Shown: positions 45,585-55,906, numbered from the stretch's first letter. The stretch: 64,000 bases of DNA from Stutzerimonas kunmingensis (GCF_002929225.1 NZ_PISM01000018.1:721001-785000), one strand, 5' to 3'. Program-made: numbers and translations. Notes: a model not told the origin generated them from the sequence alone.

Positions 45585-46406
45585 TCAGTCGAATTCCACT
45601 TCGGCTTTCTGCGCCAGGCCGTTGTGATCGCCGGCCCAGAGTTCGGCATTGCCCGGCGCGACAATGCGCCCGCCGACCTCGAACGGCTGCGGTGCGATCA
45701 GCGGGCGCAGGCCGCGGTAGGCGAAGCGGCGCAGGCGGGCATCGGGATTGGCGCGGCAAAAGGCGCGCAGGTTGAGCGTGGCGATCAGCGGGCCGTGAAC
45801 GACCAGACCGGCATAGCCCTCGGCCTCGGTGACGTAGGGCCAGTCGTAATGGATGCGATGGCCGTTGAAGGTGACCGCCGAATAGCGGAACAGCAGCGTC
45901 GGCGTCGGCGTTACCGCCTCGCGCCAGCCACCGGCAACCATGGGTTCGCCGCTGCTGGTCTTCGGTGGGCTGGGCTCACGGTAGACGATGTCCTGCTCTT
46001 CGCGGATGGCCAGACGACCGTCCTGCAAGTAGTCGTGCTGCACGGTGACGAACAGCAGCGCACCGGTACGCCCGTGTTTTTCCTCGATGTGCTTGATGGT
46101 CGATACCCGCCGCGCCTCGCCACCGGCCTCCAGCGGACGAAGAAACTCGACCCGGCCGCCGGCCCACATGCGGTTGCGGTTATCGGCCGGGGGCAGGAAG
46201 CCGCCGCGCGCCGGGTGACCGTCCTCGCCCAGGCCGCTCTCGGCGATGGGCTCCTGAAAGAAGCACCATTGCCACAACGGCGGCAACGCCTCGCCATGAG
46301 CGGGCGTTGTTTCGCCGAATGTGGCGGCGATGCGCATCAGCAGGTTGCGGCTGAGCTGGTCGTGCACTTCTTCGCTGCGGCCAATCCAGGCAGAGATATC
46401 GGTCAT
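45585..46406 (-). CDS. ich: Itaconyl-CoA hydratase (MaoC/FAS1-like dehydratase)
   Basis: Ich hydrates itaconyl-CoA (and mesaconyl-CoA) to citramalyl-CoA. The 273-residue protein has a double-hotdog build: an N-terminal half with PPLWQWCFFQEP and GRVEFLRPLEAGGEARRVS, and a C-terminal half with the hydratase motif RYSAVTFNGHRIHYDWPYV. In that motif the Asn/His side chains catalyse water addition. It is the first gene of the leftward cluster, divergent from the LysR gene 125 bases away. It matches P. aeruginosa PA0878, for which the activity is established. Confidence 0.9.
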   Translation of the reverse strand: MTDISAWIGRSEEVHDQLSRNLLMRIAATFGETTPAHGEALPPLWQWCFFQEPIAESGLGEDGHPARGGFLPPADNRNRMWAGGRVEFLRPLEAGGEARRVSTIKHIEEKHGRTGALLFVTVQHDYLQDGRLAIREEQDIVYREPSPPKTSSGEPMVAGGWREAVTPTPTLLFRYSAVTFNGHRIHYDWPYVTEAEGYAGLVVHGPLIATLNLRAFCRANPDARLRRFAYRGLRPLIAPQPFEVGGRIVAPGNAELWAGDHNGLAQKAEVEFD

Positions 46407-46487
46407 TGCGGCTTCCGGTCGTTGTCTTTGTTTCGCTGGAGAATGCTACGACGGCGGCGTTCCGTGAATTTGTATTTACCGACACCA

Positions 46488-46508
46488 GCGTTCGGCTAAG
46501 CTGAACGC
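46488..46508. promoter_or_regulatory. Candidate LysR operator of the itaconate cluster
   Basis: GCGTTC-N-GCT-N-AGC-N-GAACGC is a 21-base near-perfect palindrome with T-N11-A geometry (T 46492, A 46504), between ich and the LysR gene, 23 bases before the LysR start. Confidence 0.62.
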
Positions 46509-46531
46509 CGTTCCAAGTTCCGGTATCAAGC

Positions 46532-47422
46532 ATGCATTTCGATCTGGCGGACCTGCGTCTGTTCATCCATATCGCCGAATCCCCGAGCCTGACCCAGGGC
46601 GCGCGCCGTGCCCATCTGTCACCGGCAGCGGCCAGCGCTCGCATCAAGGCGCTGGAAAGCCAGCTCGACAGCCGCCTGCTCTATCGCGACAGCCGCGGTG
46701 TCGAGCTGACGCCGGCCGGCCACAAGCTGCTGCAGCACGCACGGCTGATCATGCGTCAGGTCGATTATCTGAAAAGCGAGTTCACCGAATACGGCACCGA
46801 TTCGGCCGGACATATCCGTATCTTCGCCAACACCACCGCGGTGACCGAATTTCTGCCGGAAGTGCTGGCCGGCTTTCTTGCCGAGCACCCCGGCGTCACG
46901 GTGGACCTGCAGGAAAGGCTGAGCCGCGACATCGTCCGTGGCGTGCTCGACGGCAGCACCGACATGGGCATCATCGCCGGGCCGGTACGCGCCGAGGGCC
47001 TGCAGGTGCTGCACTTCAGCACCGACCGCCTGCTGCTTGCCGTGCCGATCGGCCATCCGCTGGTAGGCGAGCAACAGCTCACGCTGCGCCAGACGCTGGC
47101 CTATCAGCACATCGGCCTGCACGAAGGCAGCACGCTGCTGACCTTCCTGCGCGATCAGGTGGAAAAACTCGGTGGTCAGCTATCGCTGCGCATCCAGGTC
47201 TCCAGCTTCGAAGCGGTGTGCCGGATGATCGAGGCCGGTGTGGGCATCGGCATCATTCCCGAATCCGCGGCAAGGCGGCACAGCCGCACCATGCAGCTTG
47301 CGCTGGTGGCACTGGACGAACCCTGGGCGGTGCGCGAGCGCAGCATTCTGATTCGCGAACTGGACGCGCTGCCCGGTAGCGTGCGTGCGCTGATTGCAAC
47401 CCTGGTCCCCACGCAATTCTGA
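46532..47422 (+). CDS. LysR-family regulator of the itaconate cluster
   Basis: This 296-residue regulator is divergent from ich, in the place of PA0877 in P. aeruginosa. The N-terminal winged helix reads DLADLRLFIHIAESPSLTQG with ARRAHLSPAAASARIKALE, followed by the effector-binding domain (GHIRIFANTTAVTEFLPEVL). It is visibly related to the left-module LysR, which has the parallel GHVRIHANTSAVIEFLPEDL, suggesting the two modules share an origin. The start at 46532 (MHFDLADLRLFIHIAESPS) is the family start. The palindrome at 46488-46508 would allow control of both directions. Confidence 0.92.
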   Translation: MHFDLADLRLFIHIAESPSLTQGARRAHLSPAAASARIKALESQLDSRLLYRDSRGVELTPAGHKLLQHARLIMRQVDYLKSEFTEYGTDSAGHIRIFANTTAVTEFLPEVLAGFLAEHPGVTVDLQERLSRDIVRGVLDGSTDMGIIAGPVRAEGLQVLHFSTDRLLLAVPIGHPLVGEQQLTLRQTLAYQHIGLHEGSTLLTFLRDQVEKLGGQLSLRIQVSSFEAVCRMIEAGVGIGIIPESAARRHSRTMQLALVALDEPWAVRERSILIRELDALPGSVRALIATLVPTQF

Positions 47423-47494
47423 AATCCCGGCCTACCGAACATTTGCCCATCAGCACTGCCGAAACCGGTACGCACCGCAATCCGGAAGCCCTGC

Positions 47495-48818
47495 ATGGCT
47501 ACGTCTAACAATCGCCTGTTTCGCCTCTACCAGCGCATCGTCAGCAGTATTGCCTTCTACCCCGCGCTGATCACGCTCGGCCTGGTGCTGCTCTGCGTCA
47601 TCAGCATCTGGCTGGAGATGACCTACCTGCAGGTCTACAAGGAGGACATCAAACTTGGCCTGGTCAACAACGCGGAAAATGCCCGCCTAATCCTCGGCAC
47701 CCTGGTTGGCGGCATCGTCTCGCTGATGGTGTTCAGTTTCAGCATGGTGATGGTAGTGCTCAACGCGGCGTCCTCGACACTCTCGCCACGCGTCATCCCG
47801 AGCCTGATCAGCAGCCGCAACCACCAGTTCATCCTCGGAATCTATCTGGGCACCATCATCGACTCGCTGCTGCTGATCCTGACTATTCAGGAAGGCGACG
47901 ACATCAACATCCCGAGCCTCGGCATCTTTCTCGCGCTGGGGCTGGGGATCGTCAGCCTGTGCCTTTTCATCGCGTTCATCCGAGAGATCTCGCAGTCCAT
48001 CCAGGTCGATTTCATCCTCAACAACCTGTTCAAGAAGGCTCTGAAGGAGCTTAAGGCGCTGCAGAACAAATTCGGACAGTTCAGCAAGTGCCCGCAGTGG
48101 CCGGATGACCAGGATTGGCACGTCATTCGATCCACCCGTGCAGGCTACTTCAAAGCCTTCAACAGCGAAGGCGTTGCTTAAAGAGCGCAACCTGTCCATG
48201 ACCATCCAGGTGCACAACGGCTTTTTTGTGATGCCAGGCCACCCCTTGTTCAGGCTCAGCCAGGAGGCCGACGACGAGGTGGTCAACACGCTGCTCGATG
48301 CCTTCGATTTCTATGTGGAGGAATACCCCAACCAACACTATTTCTTCGGCTTCAAGCAGATCACCGAGATCGCCACCAAGGCACTCAGCCCCGGCATCAA
48401 TGACCCGGGCACGGCGATCAAGGCGATCGACATGCTTGGCGTGCTGTTCGCCGAGCGCCTGAAGCTGCCGGATTTCGACGTTGCCAGCGAGCCGGACGAA
48501 CCGCCGCGGCTATACATTCGCGAGCTGGAGCTGCAACAGATGCTCCTGGCCGTACTGGGGCCGCCACGGCACTATGGCGGCGGCGATACCCAGGTCGTGC
48601 TCAGCCTGTTGCAGTGCTTCAAGAACCTCTTGTTCTTCGATCCTGAGCCCGAAACCGAAGCCGTTCTGCTGGCGCATGCGCAGGCAGTGCTCGACAAGGC
48701 GAAGGAAAGCATCGCCCTGCGGCCGGACCGCGAGGCAATAGACGCTGCCGTGCAGCAGCTCAACGAGGCCATCAGCCACAACGCTCCGCTGGAAAGTCCG
48801 ATGTGCGCGGAATCCTGA
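47495..48818 (+). pseudogene. DUF2254 membrane protein split by a frameshift
   Basis: Two overlapping frames together make one DUF2254 protein of about 440 residues. The first (47495-48181) gives four hydrophobic segments and ends ...GYFKAFNSEGVA. The second (in frame up to 48818) continues with LLKERNLSMTIQVHNGFFVM and the soluble domain (GFKQITEIATKALSPGINDP). Removing one G from the GG at 48170-48171 restores a continuous reading through NSEALLKERNL. This may be a real mutation or a sequencing error. The function of the family is unknown. Confidence 0.85.
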
Positions 48819-48946
48819 ACGGGAAAAACTGCCCAAGCAACCGGCGGCAGAGCCCAGCGGAGCACATCGTCCGCACATAATGTTTCACGGTGGCCCGCAG
48901 ACAAGCAGGTTGCCATCACCGTATTAGTTGCCTAGGGTTGTTCGAC

Positions 48947-50263
48947 ATGAAGTCCTTGATTGCCCCCATCAGTTCGTTGCTGGGCGGAGTAGCTTTGCTG
49001 CTGCTCGGCCACGGGCTGCTCAACACACTCCTGACCCTGCGCGGCGTTGCCGAAGGCTACTCCACCGGCATGATCGGTCTGCTGATGTCCGGCTATTTTG
49101 CCGGCTTCCTGATCGGCACCTGGCTGGCGCCCTCGCTGATCCGCCGCATCGGCCACATCCGCACCTTCGCCTTCTATGCCGCGCTGGCGGCGGTCGCCGT
49201 ACTGGTGCACGTGCTGATCGTCAACCCGTGGGTGTGGCTGGTGCTGCGGGTGCTCTACGGGGTGTCGCTGGTCACGCTGTACATGGTCATCGAAAGCTGG
49301 CTGAACGCGCAGGTCAGCGGCGAGAAGCGCGGCCAAGTGTTCGCGCTGTACATGGCGGTCAACCTCGGCGCGCTGGCGGCTGCCCAACAGCTGTTGAGCC
49401 TCGACACACCGATGAATTTCACGCTGTTCGCGCTGGCCGCCATCCTCATCAGCAGCGCGCTGATGCCGATCACCCTGACCCGCCAGGCGCAACCTGCGCT
49501 GCCGGACATGCCAGCCACCGACTTGCTGCAACTGGCGCGCATCGCCCCGCTACCGTTGATGGCGGCCGGTATTTCCGGGCTCACGCTGGGCGGTTTCTGG
49601 GGCCTGGCGCCGGTATATGCGAGCCAGGTCGGTTTCGATGCCGCCGGTGTCGGCCTGCTGATGAGCATCACGATTCTCGGCGGCGCGGTGCTGCAATGGC
49701 CGATCGGGCTGTTCTCGGACAAGCATGACCGGCGCGTCGTGCTGCTCTGGGTGGTAGCGATCGCCGCGGTCCTGGCGCTGGTGATCACACCGATCCTGTC
49801 CGGCTCGCTGCTGCTGGGGCTGATGTTTCTCTGGGGCGGGCTAGCATTTTCGATCTATTCGATCGCCGTTGCGCAGATGGTCGATCAGTTGCACCCGGAC
49901 GAAATTCTTTCCGGTTCCAGCGGCCTGTTGCTGGCCAACGGCTTCGGTGCGGCGTTCGGCCCGGTGGTCGCCGGTGGTCTGATGCACCTGTTTGGCCACA
50001 TCGCCCTGCCGCTGTTCTTCGCCGTGTCGCTGGGCATCCTCGCGATCTACTCGTTCTGGCGTCCGCGCCGCGTGGTGGATCTGGTAACCGAGCCGCACGG
50101 TCATTTCACACCCATGCTGCGTACCAGCCACACCGTGCTGGAGCTGATGCCCGACACCCCGGAAGTCGAAGCAACTGCGGCACCGGCCAACGAGGCGGAG
50201 ATGGTCGACGAGCATCCGGTCGCGCAGGAAGAGCCGATTCCACCACGGACCGGCACCCTGTAG
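48947..50263 (+). CDS. MFS transporter
   Basis: This major facilitator protein has about 12 hydrophobic helices in 438 residues. I chose the start at 48947 (MKSLIAPISSLLGGVALLLL) over the upstream frame start at 48890. The loop motif between helices 2 and 3 (GTWLAPSLIRRIGHIR) and the repeat in the second half (GLFSDKHDRRVVLL) support the family. The C-terminal 60 residues are acidic and cytoplasmic. Closest remembered relatives are YcaD-like carriers of unknown substrate. Confidence 0.88.
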   Translation: MKSLIAPISSLLGGVALLLLGHGLLNTLLTLRGVAEGYSTGMIGLLMSGYFAGFLIGTWLAPSLIRRIGHIRTFAFYAALAAVAVLVHVLIVNPWVWLVLRVLYGVSLVTLYMVIESWLNAQVSGEKRGQVFALYMAVNLGALAAAQQLLSLDTPMNFTLFALAAILISSALMPITLTRQAQPALPDMPATDLLQLARIAPLPLMAAGISGLTLGGFWGLAPVYASQVGFDAAGVGLLMSITILGGAVLQWPIGLFSDKHDRRVVLLWVVAIAAVLALVITPILSGSLLLGLMFLWGGLAFSIYSIAVAQMVDQLHPDEILSGSSGLLLANGFGAAFGPVVAGGLMHLFGHIALPLFFAVSLGILAIYSFWRPRRVVDLVTEPHGHFTPMLRTSHTVLELMPDTPEVEATAAPANEAEMVDEHPVAQEEPIPPRTGTL

Positions 50264-50300
50264 CCGGCTGCTCCGCGGGCAGCGTGGCGACACAGGCCGA

Positions 50301-50714
50301 TCAGAAGTCGACCTTGCCCCGCCCTGCCTTGATCGCGCCGCGCTTGGTTTTGCCTTCGAGCCGGCGCTTCTTCGAGCCGAGCGTCGGCTTGGTCGGGCGG
50401 CGCGCCTTCTCCACCTTGGCCACGCTGCGAATCAGTTCCGCCAGTCGTTCCAGCGCATCGAGGCGGTTCTGCTCCTGGGTTCGATACCGCTGCGCCTTGA
50501 TGACGACCACGCCTTCGCTGGTGATCCGGCTATCGCGCAGGGCCAGCAGCCGCTCCTTGTAGAACGGCGGCAATGACGACGCCTGGATGTCGAAGCGCAA
50601 GTGCAACGCGCTGGAAACCTTGTTGACGTTCTGCCCGCCCGCACCCTGGGCGCGGATGGCAGTCAGTTCGATCTCGGCATCCGGCAACTGCACGGCATTG
50701 GAAATTTCCAGCAT
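50301..50714 (-). CDS. arfB: Alternative ribosome-rescue factor ArfB
   Basis: ArfB (YaeJ) hydrolyses peptidyl-tRNA on stalled ribosomes lacking a stop codon. I chose the start at 50714 ([19 protein letters not shown]), giving 137 residues. The GGQ catalytic motif is at 26-28 in [13 protein letters not shown]. The basic C-terminal tail that enters the mRNA channel is present ([20 protein letters not shown]). The gene converges with the MFS gene and is divergent from the YdjM-like gene. Confidence 0.94.
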   Translation of the reverse strand: MLEISNAVQLPDAEIELTAIRAQGAGGQNVNKVSSALHLRFDIQASSLPPFYKERLLALRDSRITSEGVVVIKAQRYRTQEQNRLDALERLAELIRSVAKVEKARRPTKPTLGSKKRRLEGKTKRGAIKAGRGKVDF

Positions 50715-50850
50715 GAAAGCTCGCGGCGGACGATGGGTGTCGGTGATTGTCCTATGACCTGCGCGCCACTGACACACTTTTTAGAACATTGGCCGTCAGC
50801 TGCCGGCAGCCGTTCGGCTAAGGTAAACGCCCGCCCCAACGGATCTGAAC

Positions 50851-51894
50851 ATGGACTCGATCACCCAGGCTCTACTCGGTGCCAGTGTACAAGGCGCGAT
50901 GCTCGGTCGCTGGCAGGGTCGCAAGGCGCTCGTTTACGGCGCGGTGCTCGGGACCCTGCCGGACCTCGATGTGGTCATCGACTACGGCGATGCGGTCGCC
51001 AACATGACCTATCACCGCGGCTTCAGCCATTCGTTGTTCGTGCTGAGTCTGCTCGCCGTTCTGCTGACCTGGCTGATCAGGCGATTCCGCCCGGACGAGC
51101 GATACACCGGTACACGCCTGTTCCTCAGCATCTGGTTGGTGCTGATCACTCACGTCCTGCTGGACGCCTTCACCAGCTATGGCACGCAGCTGCTCTGGCC
51201 ACTGACCACGCCTCCTATCGCCTGGTCCAGCGTGTTCATCATCGACCCCCTGTACAGCGTGCCACTGCTCATTGCGGTGCTGGCGGGTCTGCTGTTTGGC
51301 CTGAGCGGACGCAGGGCCAGATGGCCCGCCTACGCCCTGGCCATTTCCACCTGTTACCTGGGGTTCACCCTGGCCGGCAAACAGATGGCCGAGCACCGCG
51401 TGCAGGCGACCATGGCTAGCCAGGGGATCCAGGCGGAGCAAATGTTCAGCACACCAACACCCTTCAACAGCCTGCTGTGGCGGGTGATTCTGGTGGATGG
51501 CGAGCACTATTACGAAACGCTGGTCAGCTGGTGGGATTCTGCACCACCCAGCCTCGTGCGGCTTCCACGCAACGCGCAGCTGGCCGCCGAGCTCAATGGC
51601 TCAGAGCAGCACGAACGCTTGAAGTGGTTTACCGGAAACGTGCTGCGCTATGACGTGGATGGCGATCAGCTACTGGTGACCGACCTGCGGCTGGGCATGA
51701 CCGGCTTTCATCCATTCCGCTTTCCGCTGGCAGAGCGCTCTGCCGAAGGCTGGCAGCTTATCGCGCAACCCGAACGACTGCCGGCCAACCGGGGCGACAT
51801 GAGCCGCCTGGTCAGCCTGTGGCAGCGCATCTGGCAGCAGGAGCCAGCGCTGCCTCTGGCCGCCTGGGCCGCTGAACTGAACGGCGGTCGCTGA
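50851..51894 (+). CDS. YdjM-like membrane-bound metal-dependent hydrolase
   Basis: This 347-residue protein begins MDSITQALLGASVQGAMLGR and shows the family's metal-ligand pattern, with His and Asp residues in DSITQA, GTLPDLDVVIDYG, YHRGFSHSLFVL and THVLLDAFTSYG. Four or five membrane helices fill residues 30-195, and a soluble domain of about 150 residues follows. The E. coli relative is LexA-regulated, but no SOS box is seen upstream here. The substrate is unknown. Confidence 0.85.
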   Translation: MDSITQALLGASVQGAMLGRWQGRKALVYGAVLGTLPDLDVVIDYGDAVANMTYHRGFSHSLFVLSLLAVLLTWLIRRFRPDERYTGTRLFLSIWLVLITHVLLDAFTSYGTQLLWPLTTPPIAWSSVFIIDPLYSVPLLIAVLAGLLFGLSGRRARWPAYALAISTCYLGFTLAGKQMAEHRVQATMASQGIQAEQMFSTPTPFNSLLWRVILVDGEHYYETLVSWWDSAPPSLVRLPRNAQLAAELNGSEQHERLKWFTGNVLRYDVDGDQLLVTDLRLGMTGFHPFRFPLAERSAEGWQLIAQPERLPANRGDMSRLVSLWQRIWQQEPALPLAAWAAELNGGR

Positions 51895-51922
51895 AGAAAG
51901 CGGCTCAAGGAGCTTGAGCCGC
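51893..51922 (-). terminator. Terminator of the chemoreceptor gene
   Basis: A perfect 10-bp stem with a 3-base loop (GCGGCTCAAG-GAG-CTTGAGCCGC, 51900-51922) is followed on the minus strand by TTTCTTC. It may also act on the convergent YdjM-like gene. Confidence 0.85.
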
Positions 51923-51939
51923 ATACCCTCCTACGCGGG

Positions 51940-53892
51940 TCAGGTGCGGAACTGACGAACCAGTTCCTGCAATTCCAGTCCCAGGCGTGCCAGCTCGGCG
52001 CTGGCACTGGCGGTGTGCTCGGTGGCACTGGCGCTCTGGTCACCGATGTCCCGCACGCGGGTCACGCTCTCGGAAATGTTCTCGGCCACGGCGCTCTGCT
52101 GCTCGGCAGCTGCCGCGATCTGCTGGTTCATCTGCTCGATGGTCGAAACCGACTCCGTGATGCGCCCAAGCGCGACGCCGGCCTCGTTGGCCAGATCTAC
52201 GGTCCGTTGTGTCAGGTCACGGCTGCTCTGCATCTGCTCCACCGCCTGCTGCGCAACCCGCTGCAGGTTGGCGATAAGCCCCTCGATTTCCTCGGTGGAA
52301 TCATGGGTACGCCGCGCCAGGGCACGAACCTCGTCAGCCACCACGGCGAAGCCGCGGCCCTGCTCGCCGGCACGGGCCGCTTCGATGGCCGCATTGAGTG
52401 CCAACAGATTGGTTTGCTCGGCAACCGCTCGAATCACCTCGAGCACGCTGCCGATGCGTCCACTTTCGGCGTGCAACGCTTCGATCGCATGCGCCGACTG
52501 ATTCACCTCGCCGGCCAGGTTGCCGATCTGTCCGACGGCATCCTGCACCACCAGATCGCCCTGCCGCGCCTGCTGATCCGCCTGGCGCGCGGCAATGGAA
52601 GCCTGCTCGGCATTGCGTGCAACCTCCTGCACCGTCGCAGCCATCTCGTGCGTCGCGGTGGCCACCTGCTCGGTCTCGACGCGCTGAGTCTGTACGCCGG
52701 CGCTGGTCTGCGCAGTCACGGCCGAGAGCTGATCGGCGGCTGCAGCGATCTGGCTGACGCCGCCACCGATGCGGCCGATCAGATTGCGCAGGCTTTCGGT
52801 CATGTCGTGCATGGCGTTCTGCAGTTGCCCTACCTCGTCACGACGCGAGCTTGCCGCGGAGTACGTCAGATCACCGCTGGCGACCCGCTGGGCCTGCTGG
52901 ACGGTGCTGCGAAGCGGGCCGACGATCATTCGCGAGATCACCGTGGCGGCCAGCATGCCGACGAAAATGGCCAGCGCGCCAATCACGCCGAGCAACATGT
53001 AGCTGCTGCTTTTCTGTTGCTGCATGGCGCTGCTGGCATTGGCCAAGGCCTCGTCGGCAGCAGCGATCACGACCTCGGACTGCTGGGCCATCGACTGTTC
53101 CAGCGCGAGGCGCTCACTACGATTCTGACGAAACTCGTCGAACGCCAGCCTGTACTGATCCAGCTCGGCCAGAGCCTTGTCCATGGAAGCCTTCTGGTCA
53201 TCGTTCAGCCAGATCTTGAGATTGCTGCCGATGGTCGTCACGTTCCCGTGCAAGTCGCTCCAGCTGGTGGCTGCTTCATCCGAGCTGTTGGCAACGTAGA
53301 CATTCTCCAGGGTACGCATGTCCAGGATCTGCTTGGTCAGGCCCGAAGTCGCTTCGGCGACGGTCAGCGGATCGCTTCCCTTGAGCCGATCTCCCTCCAG
53401 CCGCAGCACCCGTACTGCGTCGTACATGTCCAGCTCGATGAACTCGAACTCCTCGCGACTGACCTGAGCGGCCTCCTGCATCCGCGTACGTAGCGCCACG
53501 CCGCGCTCGATCAGCTGCATGTAGCGGTCGAACTTTTGCGCGTATTCATCCGCACCCTGGCTGATCCGCGTCAGATAGGCCCGCTCGGCGGCATCGGAGC
53601 TGGTGGTCAGGCCAGCGAGCTTCTGATTCAGTTGCTGCAGCGAGCCATGCAACGCCTCGGCCGAAGACGACTGACGGGTCAGCGCGTAGTCCCGCTCGGC
53701 ACCACGCGCCGCCAGAATGGAGGCGTTGACGCTGGAAAGCTGCTCGATCTGCCGGGCCCGGCCAAGGATTTCATCGACGGCAACGAACCCGGTACCGGCC
53801 ACTCCAAGCGTGAGCAGCAGTACCAGGCCGAAACCACCGATGAGCTTTTTGCCGACCGAGAGATTAGTGAGTGAATTCAGCACTGGTTCCAT
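51940..53892 (-). CDS. Methyl-accepting chemotaxis protein
   Basis: This 650-residue transmembrane chemoreceptor has TM1 at about 18-40, a long all-helical periplasmic domain of about 260 residues and TM2 near 300-322. A HAMP domain and the cytoplasmic signalling hairpin follow, with the highly conserved tip [20 protein letters not shown]. The size of the ligand domain suggests a helical bimodular (HBM) sensor, the class that includes receptors for TCA-cycle acids in Pseudomonas; ligand not provable here. No C-terminal CheR-binding pentapeptide is present (it ends VRQFRT). A FliA-type promoter lies upstream. Confidence 0.94.
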   Translation of the reverse strand: MEPVLNSLTNLSVGKKLIGGFGLVLLLTLGVAGTGFVAVDEILGRARQIEQLSSVNASILAARGAERDYALTRQSSSAEALHGSLQQLNQKLAGLTTSSDAAERAYLTRISQGADEYAQKFDRYMQLIERGVALRTRMQEAAQVSREEFEFIELDMYDAVRVLRLEGDRLKGSDPLTVAEATSGLTKQILDMRTLENVYVANSSDEAATSWSDLHGNVTTIGSNLKIWLNDDQKASMDKALAELDQYRLAFDEFRQNRSERLALEQSMAQQSEVVIAAADEALANASSAMQQQKSSSYMLLGVIGALAIFVGMLAATVISRMIVGPLRSTVQQAQRVASGDLTYSAASSRRDEVGQLQNAMHDMTESLRNLIGRIGGGVSQIAAAADQLSAVTAQTSAGVQTQRVETEQVATATHEMAATVQEVARNAEQASIAARQADQQARQGDLVVQDAVGQIGNLAGEVNQSAHAIEALHAESGRIGSVLEVIRAVAEQTNLLALNAAIEAARAGEQGRGFAVVADEVRALARRTHDSTEEIEGLIANLQRVAQQAVEQMQSSRDLTQRTVDLANEAGVALGRITESVSTIEQMNQQIAAAAEQQSAVAENISESVTRVRDIGDQSASATEHTASASAELARLGLELQELVRQFRT

Positions 53893-53924
53893 CAGAGAAG
53901 TTCCACAAAAGAGGCACGAACGGG

Positions 53925-53951
53925 AAGTCGGCAGAGATTACTAATAGTTGA
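53925..53951 (-). promoter_or_regulatory. FliA (sigma-28) promoter candidate for the chemoreceptor
   Basis: On the minus strand TCAA (53951-53948) and GCCGACTT (53932-53925) are separated by 15 bases, close to the Pseudomonas FliA pattern TCAA-N15-GCCGATAA. It would place the start site about 26 bases before the gene. Confidence 0.6.
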
Positions 53952-54127
53952 GCGTTGCGGCTGGATATTTTTGGCGCCTTAAGACTGACGGTAAGTGCCA
54001 ACGACCTTCCCCTCTCGCGGCCGACGCCAGGATGTCCACCTATGGGTGCGGATCAGCTGCGGCTTTCGGCCAAGCCCCAGCAGCGAACTCGGTGACCCGC
54101 TGCGGGTGAATGACGTGCCTGCGACAG

Positions 54128-55906
54128 CTAGTGCTGCAGGTGCCCATAGAGCCGAGCGTAAAGCCCACCCTCGGCGATGAGCTGCTGGTGGCCGCCGTCT
54201 TCGGCGATGCGGCCACCGTCGAAGACCAGTACGCGATCCGCCTGTTTCACCGCCGACAGGCGATGGGCAATGATCAGCGTCGTACGCCCCTGAAGGAAAC
54301 GATTGAGGCCTTGGTGCAGGGCATACTCCGTCGCCGCATCCAGCGCAGAGGTGGCTTCATCGAGAATCACGACCTTCGACTCGGCCAGGATCATGCGTGC
54401 TACGGCCAGGCGCTGCCGCTGACCGCCGGACAGACGCACACCGGAACGGCCGACGATGCTATCCAGACCGTTCGGTAATTGACGAATGGTATCGGCCAGC
54501 TGAGCGATCTCCAGCGCCCGCCAGCAGGCGTCGTCATCTCGCTCGCGGCCCATCATCAGGTTGGCTCGCACGCTGTCGTTGAACAGTGCGGGATGCTGCA
54601 GCACTACTGCAACGTTGTCGCGCACAGTGCCCAGCCCGATCTCTTCAAGCGGCACGCCGCCGAACTGGATCTGCCCGGCCTGCGGCTGATAGAGACCCAG
54701 CAGCAGTTGCACCAAGGTGCTCTTGCCGCCACCGCTGGCCCCGACGATTGCGACCTTCTCGCCCGGCGCGATGCTGAGATCAAGCCCTTCGAGAATCGGT
54801 TCATCCTGATAGGCAAAGCGCAGACCTCGTACATCGATCGCCACCGTCGTCTGGCCGGCGAAAGGATCGCGTCCCCCGGCGTACTGCGGCTCGTCCGCAC
54901 GCGCCAGCAGCTGGTTGATGCGGCCCAGCGCACCGCCGGCAGCGTAGAAGGCGTACTGCAGGCTCAACAGTTGCTCCACCGGACCGATCATGAACCAGAG
55001 GTAGCTGAAGACCGCCAGCATCTGGCCGATCGACAGATCGGAAAACAGCACAGTGAGCATTGCCGCGGCGCGAAACACGTCAATGCCGAACTGGAACAGC
55101 AGGCCACTGGCACGGTTGGACGCGTCGGTCTTCCACTGCGAAGCAACCGCGTAGTCGCGTACCTCCCGCGCGCGCAAACCCAGGCGACCGAGGAAGAATC
55201 CCTGCCGGTTGCCGGCGCGCACTTCCTGGATGGCGTCGAGGGTTTCCGTGAGCGCCTGGGTGAAGCGCGACGTGCTGTCGTTCTCCAGCTTCTTCAGGTG
55301 CTTCACGCGCTTGCCCAGCTGCACCGTGGCGTAGATCACCAGCGGATTGAACAGGAGAATCAACAACGCCAGCTGCCAGTGCATCCACACCAGAATGGCC
55401 GCCGTGCCGAAAATCGACAGCACGGCCACCAGCAGACGGCTGAGCGTATCGCCGATGAACTTGTCGATAGTCTCCAGATCAGTGACCAGGTGTGCCGCCA
55501 CCGTGCCGCCGCCGAGGCTTTCGTATTCCGCCAGAGCAATGCGCTTGAGCCGCTCGATCAGGCGCACGCGAATGCGATAAACAATGTCCTTCGAAAGCCG
55601 AGCGAACAGGCGCGCCTGCAGCACGTTGAACACCAGCGCAGAAGACCGCAATACTAGGGTCACGCCGAGCATGAGCCCGATATAGCCAACAGCGGTTTCC
55701 CAGCTGGCAGGCAGAAAGCGATCCATGATCTGCAGCGCCGAGTCGCCCGCTCCGAGCAGCACCTCGTCGACCAACAGCGGCAGCAGCAACGGAATCGGCA
55801 CACTGCAGAGCGTCGCCAGCACGGCAACCAGATTCGCCAGGATCAGCGCTTTGCGATGGTGCAATGCGAGCCGGCGTATCTCTGCCCAGCTGAGTTGGTC
55901 AGGCAT
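54128..55906 (-). CDS. ABC exporter, fused membrane and ATPase domains
   Basis: This 592-residue half-transporter of the MsbA/multidrug type has six membrane helices in the first 310 residues. The ATPase domain follows, with Walker A GASGGGKST (about 388), the signature LSGGQRQRLAV (492) and Walker B VVILDEATSALD (512), followed by the switch His in IIAHRLS. The start at 55906 (MPDQLSWAEIRRLALHHRK) overlaps the stop of the DsbA-like gene by 8 bases, indicating translational coupling. The substrate is unknown. Confidence 0.92.
   Translation of the reverse strand: MPDQLSWAEIRRLALHHRKALILANLVAVLATLCSVPIPLLLPLLVDEVLLGAGDSALQIMDRFLPASWETAVGYIGLMLGVTLVLRSSALVFNVLQARLFARLSKDIVYRIRVRLIERLKRIALAEYESLGGGTVAAHLVTDLETIDKFIGDTLSRLLVAVLSIFGTAAILVWMHWQLALLILLFNPLVIYATVQLGKRVKHLKKLENDSTSRFTQALTETLDAIQEVRAGNRQGFFLGRLGLRAREVRDYAVASQWKTDASNRASGLLFQFGIDVFRAAAMLTVLFSDLSIGQMLAVFSYLWFMIGPVEQLLSLQYAFYAAGGALGRINQLLARADEPQYAGGRDPFAGQTTVAIDVRGLRFAYQDEPILEGLDLSIAPGEKVAIVGASGGGKSTLVQLLLGLYQPQAGQIQFGGVPLEEIGLGTVRDNVAVVLQHPALFNDSVRANLMMGRERDDDACWRALEIAQLADTIRQLPNGLDSIVGRSGVRLSGGQRQRLAVARMILAESKVVILDEATSALDAATEYALHQGLNRFLQGRTTLIIAHRLSAVKQADRVLVFDGGRIAEDGGHQQLIAEGGLYARLYGHLQH

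Noticed and set aside
50780..50850. LexA box upstream of the YdjM-like gene
   Set aside because: The E. coli relative is SOS-controlled, but no CTGT-N8-ACAG is present here; CTGCCGGCAG is a different palindrome.
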